This document shows positions 1 to 8,724 of a stretch of DNA of 64,000 nucleotides, piece after piece. Made by a program: the position numbers and the translations under genes. The DNA is from Achromobacter sp. UMC71 (GTDB taxonomy: Bacteria; Pseudomonadota; Gammaproteobacteria; Burkholderiales; Burkholderiaceae_B), in NCBI RefSeq assembly GCF_014170305.1, contig NZ_LZZT01000018.1, positions 124,001 to 188,000 of the forward strand, read 5' to 3'. Under the pieces are notes generated by a model. The model saw only the letters and a program-made list of their open reading frames with translations, was not told the DNA's origin and searched no databases. Every line of letters starts with the position of its first letter. The first letter of the stretch is position 1.

Positions 1-923
1 CGCTGGTTATTGCCGAACACGATAACGCCCAGCTCAAGGGCGCAACCCTGAACGCCGTCGCCGCCGCCGCCAAGATCGGAGGCGACGTCCACGTGCTGGT
101 CGCCGGCGCTAATGCCCGCGCCGTGGCCGACCAGGCCGCGCAAGCGGCCGGCGTGGCCAAGGTGTTGCTGGCCGACGCGCCGCAGCTGGCCGACGGCCTG
201 GCCGAGAACGTCGCCGCCCAGGTGCTGGCCGTGGCCTCCGGCTACAGCCACATCCTGTTCCCAGCCACCGCCTCGGGCAAGAACGTCGCGCCGCGCGTGG
301 CCGCCAAGCTGGACGTGGCCCAGATCTCCGACATCATCGGCGTGGAATCCGCTGACACCTTCCAGCGCCCGATCTACGCCGGCAACGCCATCGCCACCGT
401 GCAATCGGCCGACCCGGTCAAGGTCATCACTGTGCGCACCACCGGCTTTGACGCCGTGGCCGCGCAGGGTGGTTCGGCTGCCGTGGAAGACGTGGCCGCC
501 GTGGCCGATTCGGGCCTGTCGAGCTTCGTTGGCCGCGAAGTCGCCAAGAGCGATCGTCCGGAACTGGCCGGCGCCCGCGTCGTCGTTTCCGGTGGCCGTG
601 GCCTGGGCAGCGCCGAGAACTTCAAGATCCTGGATCCGCTGGCCGACAAGCTCGGCGCCGCGCTGGGCGCCTCGCGCGCCGCCGTGGATGCCGGCTACGC
701 GCCCAACGACTGGCAGGTTGGCCAAACCGGCAAGATTGTTGCGCCGCAGCTGTACGTGGCAGTGGGCATCTCGGGCGCCATCCAGCATCTGGCGGGCATG
801 AAGGATTCCAAGGTCATCGTCGCCATCAACAAAGATCCCGAAGCGCCGATTTTCGGCGTGGCCGATTATGGCCTGGTGGGTGATTTGTTCCAGGTCGTTC
901 CCGAGCTGACCGGCGCCCTGTAA
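1..923 (+). CDS. etfA: Electron transfer flavoprotein alpha subunit (5' truncated by window edge)
   Basis: ETF alpha, with ETF beta, carries electrons from acyl-CoA and other flavin dehydrogenases to ETF:ubiquinone oxidoreductase. The frame is open from the first bases of the window (reads [13 protein letters not shown]), so only the first few residues are missing and the GTG at 93 is not the real start. The C-terminal half has the FAD-binding signature of the family, including [11 protein letters not shown], the [17 protein letters not shown] stretch and [18 protein letters not shown]. About 306 residues are visible, near the usual 309-320. The beta subunit gene would be expected just upstream, outside the window. 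A strong terminator follows directly. Identity is confident. Confidence 0.95.
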   Translation, partial: LVIAEHDNAQLKGATLNAVAAAAKIGGDVHVLVAGANARAVADQAAQAAGVAKVLLADAPQLADGLAENVAAQVLAVASGYSHILFPATASGKNVAPRVAAKLDVAQISDIIGVESADTFQRPIYAGNAIATVQSADPVKVITVRTTGFDAVAAQGGSAAVEDVAAVADSGLSSFVGREVAKSDRPELAGARVVVSGGRGLGSAENFKILDPLADKLGAALGASRAAVDAGYAPNDWQVGQTGKIVAPQLYVAVGISGAIQHLAGMKDSKVIVAINKDPEAPIFGVADYGLVGDLFQVVPELTGAL

Positions 924-946
924 ACCGCCTTTTTTTTGCCGTATCC

Positions 947-978
947 AAAGCCCGCGGACATTATGTCCGCGGGCTTTT
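947..978 (+). terminator. Rho-independent terminator after etfA
   Basis: A perfect 15-bp inverted repeat (arms 947-961 and 963-977) is separated by one base, so the working loop is about 3 nt. The stem starts with AAAG and ends CTTTT. It lies 24 bp after the etfA stop and separates etfA from the aspartate block. Confidence 0.85.
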
Positions 979-1022
979 CCATGCTCGGCTGACAAACGCA
1001 ACCATTTGATATTTATTCGGCA

Positions 1023-1054
1023 AATCTTTTGATCTTTAGAAAGATTCTGATAAT
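1023..1054 (+). promoter_or_regulatory. Candidate promoter with operator-like inverted repeat upstream of the aspartate operon
   Basis: An inverted repeat AATCTTT (1023-1029) / AAAGATT (1040-1046) with a 10-nt centre sits directly in front of a -10-like GATAAT (1049-1054). The best -35 is TTTTGA (1027-1032) at 16-nt spacing, so the repeat would cover the promoter spacer. The area is AT-rich compared with its surroundings. The regulator is unknown; this is inferred from position and symmetry only. Confidence 0.4.
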
Positions 1055-1117
1055 GTGTTCCGCGCGCAGCTAGATTCGCGCAAGTGCTTGGCCTATACAT
1101 AACGAAGGAGATTCGGG

Positions 1118-2809
1118 ATGGAATGGTTCTTTGACACTCTGCGAAAATATCCAGAGCTTGCGATATTCCTTACCCTCGGTCTGGGGTATTGGATAGGCGC
1201 CAAGAAGATATTCGGATTTAATCTGGGGGCAGTGACCGGCACCTTGCTGGTCGGTGTACTGGTTGGCCAGCTCGACATCACCATCGCCCCCATCGTCAAG
1301 CAAGTCTTTTTCCTATTGTTCCTGTTCGGCCTGGGTTATGGCGTCGGGCCGCAATTCTTTCGCGGCATGAAAAGCGATGGCCTGCCGCAGGTCATTTTCG
1401 CCGTCATCATCTGCGTCATCTGCCTGTTGGTTACCTGGGCCACCGCCGTGGGCTTCGGTTTCGATGCCGGCACGGGCGCGGGTCTGCTGGCCGGCGCGCA
1501 AACCATTTCCGCGGTCATGGGGGTGGCCACCGATACCATCAACGGCTTGGGAATCGACGCGGCGACCAAGAAGAAATGGATCGACAGCATTCCGGTGGCT
1601 TATGCGGTCTGCTATATCTTCGGCACGGTGGGCAGCGCCTGGCTGCTGGCGTCGCTGGGCCCCAAGCTGATGCGGGTCGATATTGTCAAGGAGTGCAAGG
1701 AGTACGAGGCCAAGATGTCCGGCGCCTCCGATTCGATGGAGCTGTCCGGCTACCGCAAGTTCACCGCGCGCGCCTACAAGCTGGATCATTCGGAGTTCGC
1801 CGGCAAGACCGTCGCCGATCTGGAGGCGCGCTTTGTCGAGGCGCGGGTATTCGTCGAACGGATCCGTCGCGGTGACCAGATCATCGACAACGACTCCACC
1901 ACGGTGCTGCAGGCGGGCGACGTGCTGGGCGTGACGGGCCGGCATGACGCGCTGGTGTTGCAGGCGGCCGGCATCATCGGCGCCGAGGTCGAAGACCGCG
2001 ACCTGCTCAACCTGCCCGCCGAAATCATCGAGGTCGTGCTGACCAACAAGAACCTGGCCGGCAAGACGGTCAAGGAAATCTCCGAGATGGAGTCGGTGCG
2101 CCAGTTGGGCCGCGGCGTGTTCCTGCGCAAAGTGGTGCGCGGCGGCCACGAAATGCCGGTCAACTGGGGCCTGAAGCTGGACCGTGGCGACCGCCTGTTC
2201 ATCCTGGGCGCCAAGCGCGACGTGGAGCGGGTGGTCAGCAAGGTGGGCTACGTGGACCGCGCCACGGAGCAGACCGACATGGTGTTCGTGGGCTTCGGCA
2301 TCTTGCTGGGCGGTCTGTTCGGCACGCTGGTGCTGACGGTAAGCGGCATTCCCATCACCTTGTCGACGTCGGGCGGATCGCTGATTTCCGGCCTGATCTT
2401 CGGCTACCTGCGTTCGGTGCATCCGACCTTTGGCCGAGTCCCCGAGCCAGTGCACTGGTTCCTGACCTCGGTCGGCCTGACGGCCTTCGTGGCGGTGGTC
2501 GGCATCAGCTCAGGGCCAGGTTTCGTGCAGGGCTTCCAGCAACTGGGCGCCAAGCTGTTCATCGCCGGCATCATCGCTACCAGCGTGCCGATGATCCTGG
2601 GGGTGTACATCGCCCGCTACGTGTTCAAGTTCCACCCCGCCATCGTGCTGGGGGTCTGCGCCGGCGCCCGCACCACCACGGCGGCCATCGGCCAGATCAC
2701 CGAAACCGCGAAGAGCCAGGTGCCCGCCCTGGGCTACACCGTACCCTACGCCATCGGCAATACCCTGCTCATCATCTGGGGCATTGTCATCGTCATGCTC
2801 ATGACCTAG
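1118..2809 (+). CDS. aspT: Aspartate:alanine exchanger family transporter (AspT-like), copy 1
   Basis: This is a 563-residue inner-membrane protein of the aspartate:alanine exchanger family (TC 2.A.81). It has the typical layout: an N-terminal membrane half (about residues 10-180), two central cytoplasmic TrkA_C/RCK_C-like domains (about 205-370), and a C-terminal membrane half (about 385-560) that repeats the first. Glycine-rich motifs such as FGLGYGVGPQFF and GARTTTAAIGQ mark the two halves. The start ATG follows a good ribosome site (AAGGAG). In the family, electrogenic exchange of aspartate for alanine, coupled to decarboxylation inside the cell, builds a proton motive force. The gene directly precedes the decarboxylase, which supports that role here. 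Substrate is inferred from family and neighbour, and other members of the family carry other acids. Confidence 0.85.
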   Translation: MEWFFDTLRKYPELAIFLTLGLGYWIGAKKIFGFNLGAVTGTLLVGVLVGQLDITIAPIVKQVFFLLFLFGLGYGVGPQFFRGMKSDGLPQVIFAVIICVICLLVTWATAVGFGFDAGTGAGLLAGAQTISAVMGVATDTINGLGIDAATKKKWIDSIPVAYAVCYIFGTVGSAWLLASLGPKLMRVDIVKECKEYEAKMSGASDSMELSGYRKFTARAYKLDHSEFAGKTVADLEARFVEARVFVERIRRGDQIIDNDSTTVLQAGDVLGVTGRHDALVLQAAGIIGAEVEDRDLLNLPAEIIEVVLTNKNLAGKTVKEISEMESVRQLGRGVFLRKVVRGGHEMPVNWGLKLDRGDRLFILGAKRDVERVVSKVGYVDRATEQTDMVFVGFGILLGGLFGTLVLTVSGIPITLSTSGGSLISGLIFGYLRSVHPTFGRVPEPVHWFLTSVGLTAFVAVVGISSGPGFVQGFQQLGAKLFIAGIIATSVPMILGVYIARYVFKFHPAIVLGVCAGARTTTAAIGQITETAKSQVPALGYTVPYAIGNTLLIIWGIVIVMLMT

Positions 2810-2851
2810 CGGGATTTCCCGTCCGCCGCCAGGTGGACGGGCCAGCGGATA

Positions 2852-2868
2852 CGGGGGCATCGCCCCCG
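2852..2868 (+). repeat. Intercistronic hairpin between aspT and asdA
   Basis: CGGGGGC (2852-2858) and GCCCCCG (2862-2868) form a perfect 7-bp stem with a 3-nt loop and no T-tract. It could stabilise or modulate the mRNA between the two genes. Confidence 0.35.
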
Positions 2869-2906
2869 GCAAGCGTCTGTCAATAGCAAACCAGGAGTAC
2901 TGAATA

Positions 2907-4727
2907 ATGGCTTCTACCGCGCCTCTTACCGTCAGCCTGGCCTCGGCCCTGAAAACCACCCGTTCCCGCCAGCGCGACCTGGAGCAACTGTCGCCGTTCG
3001 AACTGAAGGATTACCTGATTACGCTGGCCAAGGACAGCCAGCAGACCGCCGCACTGACCATGTTGAATGCCGGCCGGGGCAATCCCAACTGGATCGCCAC
3101 CGAGCCGCGCGACGCATTTTTCCTGCTGGGTCAGTTCGCCATGAAGGAAGCGCGCCGCGTGCGCGACGACGGCATCCTGGCCGGCATGCCGCCCAAGAAG
3201 GGCTGCGCCGACCGGCTGCGCAAATTCCTGTCCAAGAACAAGGGCGCCGCGGGCGCGGACTTCCTGGCCGGCGTGCTGGAATACGGCGTCAAGATCAAGA
3301 GCTTCGTGCCCGACGAATGGATCCATGAACTGACCGACAGCATCATCGGCGACAACTACCCGGTGCCGCCGCGCGCGCTGGTGCACCTGGAACAGGTGGT
3401 GCATGATTACCTGATCAAGGAAATGTGCGATGGCCAGCCGCCCAAGGGCAAGTTCGACCTGTTCCCGGTCGAAGGCGGCACGGCGGCCATGTGCTACATC
3501 TTCGATTCCCTGATGCAGAACGGCCTGCTCAAGCAGGGCGACACCATCGCGCTGTTCCTGCCCACGTTTACGCCCTATATCGAAATCGCGCACCTGGAGC
3601 GGTTCCAGTTCAAGATCGTTGCGATCAACGCCAGCAGCGTGCGCGCCGACGGCACCCACGACTGGCACTATCCGGCGTCCGAGATCGCCAAGCTGGAGAA
3701 TCCGAAGATCAAGCTGGCGGTGACGGTGAACCCCAGCAACCCGCCGTCGGTCGCCTTCAGCCCGGTCGAGATGAAGCAGATCGTGGGCCTGATCCGCAAG
3801 AATCCGGATCTGGTGCTGGTGACGGACGACGTGTACGGCACCTTCGTGCCCAACTTCCGCTCGCTGATGGCCGAGGTGCCCCACAACACCATCTGCGTGT
3901 ATTCGTTCTCGAAGAACTTCGGTTGCACCGGCTGGCGCCTGGGCGTGATCGCGACCCATGAAAAGAACACCATGGACCGCCGTATCGCCGAGTTGCCGGC
4001 GGCGTGGAAGAAGCGCCTGAACAAACGCTACGGCGCCATGACCATGGAGCCCGAAAAGCTCAAGTTCATCGATCGGCTGGTGGCCGACAGCCGCAACGTG
4101 GCGCTGAACCACACGGCTGGCCTGTCGCTGCCGCAGCAGGTCCAGATGGGCTTTTTCGCGCTGTCGCACCTGCTGGACCTGAAGGATGCGTACAAGCACC
4201 TGACCATGCAGATCGTGCGGGCGCGCCGCGATGCGCTGTGGCGCGGGCTGGGTGCGCCGCTGCCACCGGAAGACCCGATGCGCGGCTGGTATTACGTCGA
4301 GCTGGATTTCATGGTGTGGGCCAAGAACACCTATGGCGATGCCTTCTGCAAGTACATGACGTCGAACTACGAGCCGGTGGACTTCCTGTTCCGCCTGGCC
4401 GAGAAGTCCGGCGTGGTGCTGATGGACGGCGGCGGCTTCGGCGGACCGCCGTGGTCGATCCGCATTTCATTGGCCAACCTGGATGACGGCGACTATTCGA
4501 AGATCGGCAAGCACATGGTCGATGCCGCCACCGAGTATGTCGAAGCCTGGAAGGCCGGCCAGCTGGTGCGTTCGGGTCCGACCGCGGGCAAGGGGCAGAC
4601 GGTGAAGGCATCGGCCGCCAAGCGCAAGGCCGGCGACAAGGGCGCCGCCAAGAAGGCCGTGAAAAAAGCGGTCAAGCAGGCGGCCAAGGCGGAACGTTCC
4701 GCCAAGAAGGCCAGCGCGGGCAGGTAG
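2907..4727 (+). CDS. asdA: Bifunctional aspartate transaminase / aspartate 4-decarboxylase with lysine-rich tail
   Basis: This PLP fold-type I enzyme is expected to convert L-aspartate to L-alanine and CO2 (EC 4.1.1.12) with a side transaminase activity. The 606-residue product carries the class I/II aminotransferase core; the Schiff-base lysine lies in SFSKNFG (Lys336), with upstream TDDVYGTF and downstream WRLGVIATHE. The extra N-terminal part and the C-terminal GGFGGPPWSIRISLANL segment are typical of AsdA. Residues about 557-606 are odd: a 50-residue tail with 13 lysines in AKKA-type repeats, like bacterial histone-H1 tails, which I do not associate with this family. The ATG follows AGGAG. 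It lies between two AspT-type antiporters, which fits a decarboxylation/antiport energy cycle. Confidence 0.92.
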   Translation: MASTAPLTVSLASALKTTRSRQRDLEQLSPFELKDYLITLAKDSQQTAALTMLNAGRGNPNWIATEPRDAFFLLGQFAMKEARRVRDDGILAGMPPKKGCADRLRKFLSKNKGAAGADFLAGVLEYGVKIKSFVPDEWIHELTDSIIGDNYPVPPRALVHLEQVVHDYLIKEMCDGQPPKGKFDLFPVEGGTAAMCYIFDSLMQNGLLKQGDTIALFLPTFTPYIEIAHLERFQFKIVAINASSVRADGTHDWHYPASEIAKLENPKIKLAVTVNPSNPPSVAFSPVEMKQIVGLIRKNPDLVLVTDDVYGTFVPNFRSLMAEVPHNTICVYSFSKNFGCTGWRLGVIATHEKNTMDRRIAELPAAWKKRLNKRYGAMTMEPEKLKFIDRLVADSRNVALNHTAGLSLPQQVQMGFFALSHLLDLKDAYKHLTMQIVRARRDALWRGLGAPLPPEDPMRGWYYVELDFMVWAKNTYGDAFCKYMTSNYEPVDFLFRLAEKSGVVLMDGGGFGGPPWSIRISLANLDDGDYSKIGKHMVDAATEYVEAWKAGQLVRSGPTAGKGQTVKASAAKRKAGDKGAAKKAVKKAVKQAAKAERSAKKASAGR

Positions 4728-4739
4728 CGCGGCGGCAAC

Positions 4740-4760
4740 GTGGCGGCCTTGGGCCGCCAC
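4740..4760 (+). repeat. Intercistronic hairpin between asdA and second aspT
   Basis: GTGGCGGCC (4740-4748), loop TTG, GGCCGCCAC (4752-4760) is a perfect 9-bp stem lying 12 bp after the asdA stop. It has no T-tract, so a processing, stabilising or partial-termination role is more likely than full termination. Confidence 0.45.
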
Positions 4761-4837
4761 GGCCAGCCGTTGCGGGCGGCCCAGGCCAGTGAAAGACGCA
4801 GGCACAATAGCGGCAACCAACAAGGCGACATGACCTT

Positions 4838-6538
4838 ATGACGTGCTCAGTCGGGTTTTTCAATAGCGTTCCCATCGCGGTGCTTTTCTTGACGGTGGGG
4901 TTGGGATACCTGATCGGCAAGCTCAAAGTCGGGCCGATCCAGCTGGGCGGCGTGTGCGGCACGCTCATCGTCGCCCTGTTGATCGGCCAGACGGGCTGCC
5001 AGATGCGCGGCGACCTCAAGGAGGTCGCCTTCGCCCTGTTCATCTTCGCCATGGGCTATTCAGGCGGGCCGCAGTTCTTCGCCAACCTGAACCGGTCCAG
5101 CCTGCGCTATATCCTGCTGCCGGTGATCGAGGCGCTGCTGGTGCTGACCATCGTGCTCGCGGCGGTGCCGCTGTTCGGGCTGGACGCGGGCACCGCGGCC
5201 GGTCTGGCGGCGGGCGCGGCGACCGAGTCGGCGGTGGTGGGTACCGCCGCCGAAGCGCTCAAGCATCTGGGGCTCTCCGACGCGGATGTGCAGCGCATGG
5301 AGGCCAACATTGCCACGGCCTATACGCTGACGTATCTGGTGGGCCTCATCAGCATCGTCTTTTTCACCAGCCAGGTGGCGCCGGCCTTGTTGCGCATCAA
5401 CCTGCGCCAGGCCTCCAAGGCGCTGGAAGAAAAGCTGGGCGTGGCCGCGGGCGAGGGCGAGGACAGCAACCTGCCGACGCTGCCGCGCCTGGTGGGAAGG
5501 TCGCATGTGGTCAAGGACGCGGATGGCAAGACCGTGGCCGAGGTCGAGGCGGCGCTGGGCGGACGCACGGCGATCAGCCGCATCCTGCGCAACGGCGAGG
5601 CGGTCGATGCGGCGCCCGAGGACACGCTGGCGACCGGCGACATTGTGGTGGTGCTGGGCCTGCGCCGGTTCGCGCTGCGGGCCGGTTCGGTGATCGGGCC
5701 GGAGATCCAGTTGCCCGAGGCGCATGCCGACGATCTGCAATTGAGCGAACTGGCGGTCATCGTCAACAAGAAGGCAGTCAATGGTCATACGGTGGGCGAG
5801 CTGGCCCAGCGTCCCGGTGCCAAGCGGGCGCGGGGGGTGTTTCTGCAGTCGATCCAGCGGTCCGGCCATATGCTGCCGGTCACGCCGTCCACGGTGGTGC
5901 AGTATGGCGATCTGGTGACGCTGGTGGGCGCCGAGCCCGAACTGTCGGTGGCCGGGGCCAGGCTGGGCAATGAACTGCGGCGCAGCGGTGTGACCGACCT
6001 GGTATTCCTGGCCTTCGGCATCCTGGCCGGTTTGCTGGTGGGCAGCCTGAGCGCCCGCGTCTGGGGGATCCCGATTTCGCTGGGCAGCGGCGGCGGCGCC
6101 CTGGTCAGCGGCCTGGTCTGCGGCTGGATCAACGCCAAGCGGCCCGCGCTGGGGCATATGCCCGATCATGCGGTGCAATTGCTCAAGGATCTGGGCTTGG
6201 CAGTATTCGTGGCTTGCGTGGGCCTGTCGGCCGGGCCGGAAGCCGTCAAGCTGATCCGCGAGCATGGCGCGGTGCTGCCCGTCATCGGCCTGCTGGTGTC
6301 GCTGGGGCCGGCCTGCCTGTCGCTGTGGGTGGGCCACAAGCTGCTCAAGATAGAAGGGCCGCTGCTGGTGGGCGCCATCGCCGGCCAGCATGTCAGCACG
6401 CCCGCCATCAGCGCGATCCTGGGCGCCAGCGGTAGCGCGGTGCCGCTGCTGGGCTACACCGTGACGTACGCCATCGCCAACGTGCTGCTGCCGGTGCTGG
6501 GGCCGATCATCGTATCGCTGGCGTATCACCTGAGCTGA
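4838..6538 (+). CDS. Aspartate:alanine exchanger family transporter (AspT-like), copy 2
   Basis: This second antiporter-family protein has 566 residues and the same plan as the gene at 1118: membrane half, two TrkA_C-like domains, membrane half. Shared signatures include FALFIFAMGYSGGPQFF in the first half and GLAVFVACVGLSAGPEAV and AGQHVSTPAISAI in the second. It is clearly diverged from copy 1 (for example in the central domains), so this is an old duplication or separate acquisition, not a recent copy. The 110-bp gap after asdA holds one hairpin and no promoter I can defend, so co-transcription is likely. It may have a different substrate (another acidic amino acid, or alanine export). No clear ribosome site precedes the ATG. 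Confidence 0.8.
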   Translation: MTCSVGFFNSVPIAVLFLTVGLGYLIGKLKVGPIQLGGVCGTLIVALLIGQTGCQMRGDLKEVAFALFIFAMGYSGGPQFFANLNRSSLRYILLPVIEALLVLTIVLAAVPLFGLDAGTAAGLAAGAATESAVVGTAAEALKHLGLSDADVQRMEANIATAYTLTYLVGLISIVFFTSQVAPALLRINLRQASKALEEKLGVAAGEGEDSNLPTLPRLVGRSHVVKDADGKTVAEVEAALGGRTAISRILRNGEAVDAAPEDTLATGDIVVVLGLRRFALRAGSVIGPEIQLPEAHADDLQLSELAVIVNKKAVNGHTVGELAQRPGAKRARGVFLQSIQRSGHMLPVTPSTVVQYGDLVTLVGAEPELSVAGARLGNELRRSGVTDLVFLAFGILAGLLVGSLSARVWGIPISLGSGGGALVSGLVCGWINAKRPALGHMPDHAVQLLKDLGLAVFVACVGLSAGPEAVKLIREHGAVLPVIGLLVSLGPACLSLWVGHKLLKIEGPLLVGAIAGQHVSTPAISAILGASGSAVPLLGYTVTYAIANVLLPVLGPIIVSLAYHLS

Positions 6539-6714
6539 ACGCGGTCCGGCGCGGCACCATCGCGCCGTTTGCCCGCGATGCGGAGCAAGGGTTTAACATT
6601 GGCTAGGGAAACTACCGAGACCGCCAATCGACCCGCGCCACGCGTGTCACATGAGGCGGCGCCCCCGCACACCGCCGCGCCCGCCGTCACGGAGCGCAGG
6701 CTCATGGAGACACG

Positions 6715-8541
6715 ATGCCCTACCTTACCCCGCTGCAGGATTTCCGCTTTGCGCTCAAAGAGCTGGCCGGCCTGGACGACGTCCTGAGGCTGCCCGGTTT
6801 TGAAGAAGTGACGCCCGACCTGGTGGACGCCATCCTGGAAGAAAACGGCAGGTTCGTCGAACAGGCGATCGCGCCGCTGAATGTGCCGGGCGATACCAAG
6901 CCTCCTGTCTGGAACGATGGCCACGTGACGGCGACGCCGGGTTATGCGCAGGGGTTCAAGGAATACGCGGCTGGCGGCTGGCAAGGGTTGCAGCATCCGC
7001 AGGCCTGGGGCGGACAGGGCCTGCCCAAGCTGGTCGCGGCCGCGCCGGGCGAGAACATCCAGGCGGCCAGCCTGGCGTTTTCGCTGTGTCCCATGCTGAC
7101 AGACGGTGTGATCGAGGCCATCCTGACGGTGGGGTCCGACGAGCAGCGCAAGAAATTCGTCCCCAATTTGATCGGCGGCAAGTGGACGGGCACCATGAAC
7201 CTGACCGAGCCGCAGGCGGGCTCGGACCTGGCGCAGGTGGCCACGCGCGCCGTGCGCCAGGAAGACGGCACCTACCGTCTATCGGGGCAGAAGATCTTCA
7301 TTACCTACGGCGAGCACGACCTGGCCGAGAACATCATCCACCTGGTGCTGGCGCGCACGCCGGATGCGCCGCCCGGAGTGAAGGGCATTTCGCTGTTCAT
7401 CGTGCCCAAGTTCCTGGTGGACGCGGGCGGCAACCTGGGGCCTCGCAACGACGTCTGGTGCGCGTCGCTGGAGCACAAGCTGGGCATCCACGGCAGCCCC
7501 ACGGCGGTGCTGCTGTACGGCACGGGCAAGGGCGATGCCGGCGAGGGCGCAGTGGGTTACCTGGTCGGCGAGTTGAACCGCGGGCTGGAATACATGTTCA
7601 TCATGATGAACGCCGCCCGCTTTTCGGTGGGGCAGCAGGGCATCGGGGTATCCGAGCGCGCCTACCAGCACGCGCTGGCGTACGCGCGCGATCGGGTGCA
7701 AGGCCGTGCCGTGGAAGGTTCGGCCGGGCCGGTCGCGATCGCACGGCACCCGGACGTTCAGCGCATGCTGCTGACCATGAAGGCGCTGACCGAGGCGGCG
7801 CGGGCGGTGTCCTACGTCACCGCGGCGGCGCACGACAAGGGTACGCATCATCCTGACCCCGAGCAGCGCTCGCGCAACCGCGCGTTCTACGAATACATGG
7901 TGCCCATCGTGAAGGGCTTTTCGACCGAATCGGCGGTGGAGGTGGCCTCCCTGGGCATCCAGGTGCACGGCGGCATGGGTTACATCGAAGAAACCGGGGC
8001 GGCGCAGTATTACCGGGATGCCCGCATCCTGCCCATTTACGAAGGCACCACCGCGATCCAGGCCAACGACCTGGTCAGCCGCAAGACGCAACGCGACGCG
8101 GGCGCCACCGCGTTCGCCGCCATTGCGGCCATGCGCGAAACGCTGCGCGCGGTGGAAGCCGAATCCTCGCGCGCCTCGGCGCTCGAGCGCGACGGCCTGC
8201 GCCTCTTGCGCGACAACCTGGACAGTGCGATCCAGGCCTACGAGGCCGGGGTGGAATTCATCCTGGCGCAGTCGGCGGCGAACATCCGTGCGGTCTATTC
8301 CAGCAGCGTGCCGTACCTGATGCTGGCCGGCGTGGTGCACGGCGGCTGGCAGATGGCGCGCGCGGTGCTGGCCTGCCGCAAGCGTCTGGCGGGCGGTTCC
8401 ACCGATCCGTTCCATCGCGAGAAAATGGCGACCGGATTGTTCTATGCGGCGCACATCCTGCCGCGCGCCCTGGCGCTGTCGGCCGCGGTGCGGGCGGGTG
8501 TGGTGGCGGACGCCTGCGGGGCTGACGCGAATATTGCATAA
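6715..8541 (+). CDS. Acyl-CoA dehydrogenase, DmdC-like long form
   Basis: This FAD-dependent acyl-CoA dehydrogenase of 608 residues belongs to the long subfamily that includes 3-(methylthio)propanoyl-CoA dehydrogenase DmdC. It has the N-terminal helical extension (LTPLQDFRFALKEL), the middle-domain signature LTEPQAGSDLA and the C-terminal IQVHGGMGYIEETG and YEGTTAIQANDL motifs. Electrons would go to ETF, whose alpha subunit gene lies upstream beyond the aspartate block. The true acyl substrate cannot be told from sequence; medium or long-chain fatty acyl-CoA is equally possible. The ATG follows a GGAGA ribosome site. Confidence 0.88.
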   Translation: MPYLTPLQDFRFALKELAGLDDVLRLPGFEEVTPDLVDAILEENGRFVEQAIAPLNVPGDTKPPVWNDGHVTATPGYAQGFKEYAAGGWQGLQHPQAWGGQGLPKLVAAAPGENIQAASLAFSLCPMLTDGVIEAILTVGSDEQRKKFVPNLIGGKWTGTMNLTEPQAGSDLAQVATRAVRQEDGTYRLSGQKIFITYGEHDLAENIIHLVLARTPDAPPGVKGISLFIVPKFLVDAGGNLGPRNDVWCASLEHKLGIHGSPTAVLLYGTGKGDAGEGAVGYLVGELNRGLEYMFIMMNAARFSVGQQGIGVSERAYQHALAYARDRVQGRAVEGSAGPVAIARHPDVQRMLLTMKALTEAARAVSYVTAAAHDKGTHHPDPEQRSRNRAFYEYMVPIVKGFSTESAVEVASLGIQVHGGMGYIEETGAAQYYRDARILPIYEGTTAIQANDLVSRKTQRDAGATAFAAIAAMRETLRAVEAESSRASALERDGLRLLRDNLDSAIQAYEAGVEFILAQSAANIRAVYSSSVPYLMLAGVVHGGWQMARAVLACRKRLAGGSTDPFHREKMATGLFYAAHILPRALALSAAVRAGVVADACGADANIA

Positions 8542-8630
8542 GGTTATATGGCTTGCGTATTTCCCCTGCAACAGGTTTGATGGAAGAATCGTTTCAAGAG
8601 GCTGCCCTTGCCTGGGCGGCCCTCGCTGGG

Positions 8631-8646
8631 GGCGGCGCGCGCCGCC
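8631..8646 (+). repeat. GC-only palindrome upstream of peroxiredoxin gene
   Basis: A 16-bp perfect palindrome made only of G and C lies in the 183-bp gap before the peroxiredoxin, followed at about 8664-8690 by another GC-rich imperfect stem (GGGCC/GGCCC). There is no T-tract. The gap otherwise shows no gene. Confidence 0.35.
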
Positions 8647-8724
8647 GCCGGAACGATTTCCCGGCGAGCCGCCGGGCCAGGAGGCCCGCCGGCTCCGTAA
8701 CCCTGAATGCACACAGGAGACACC

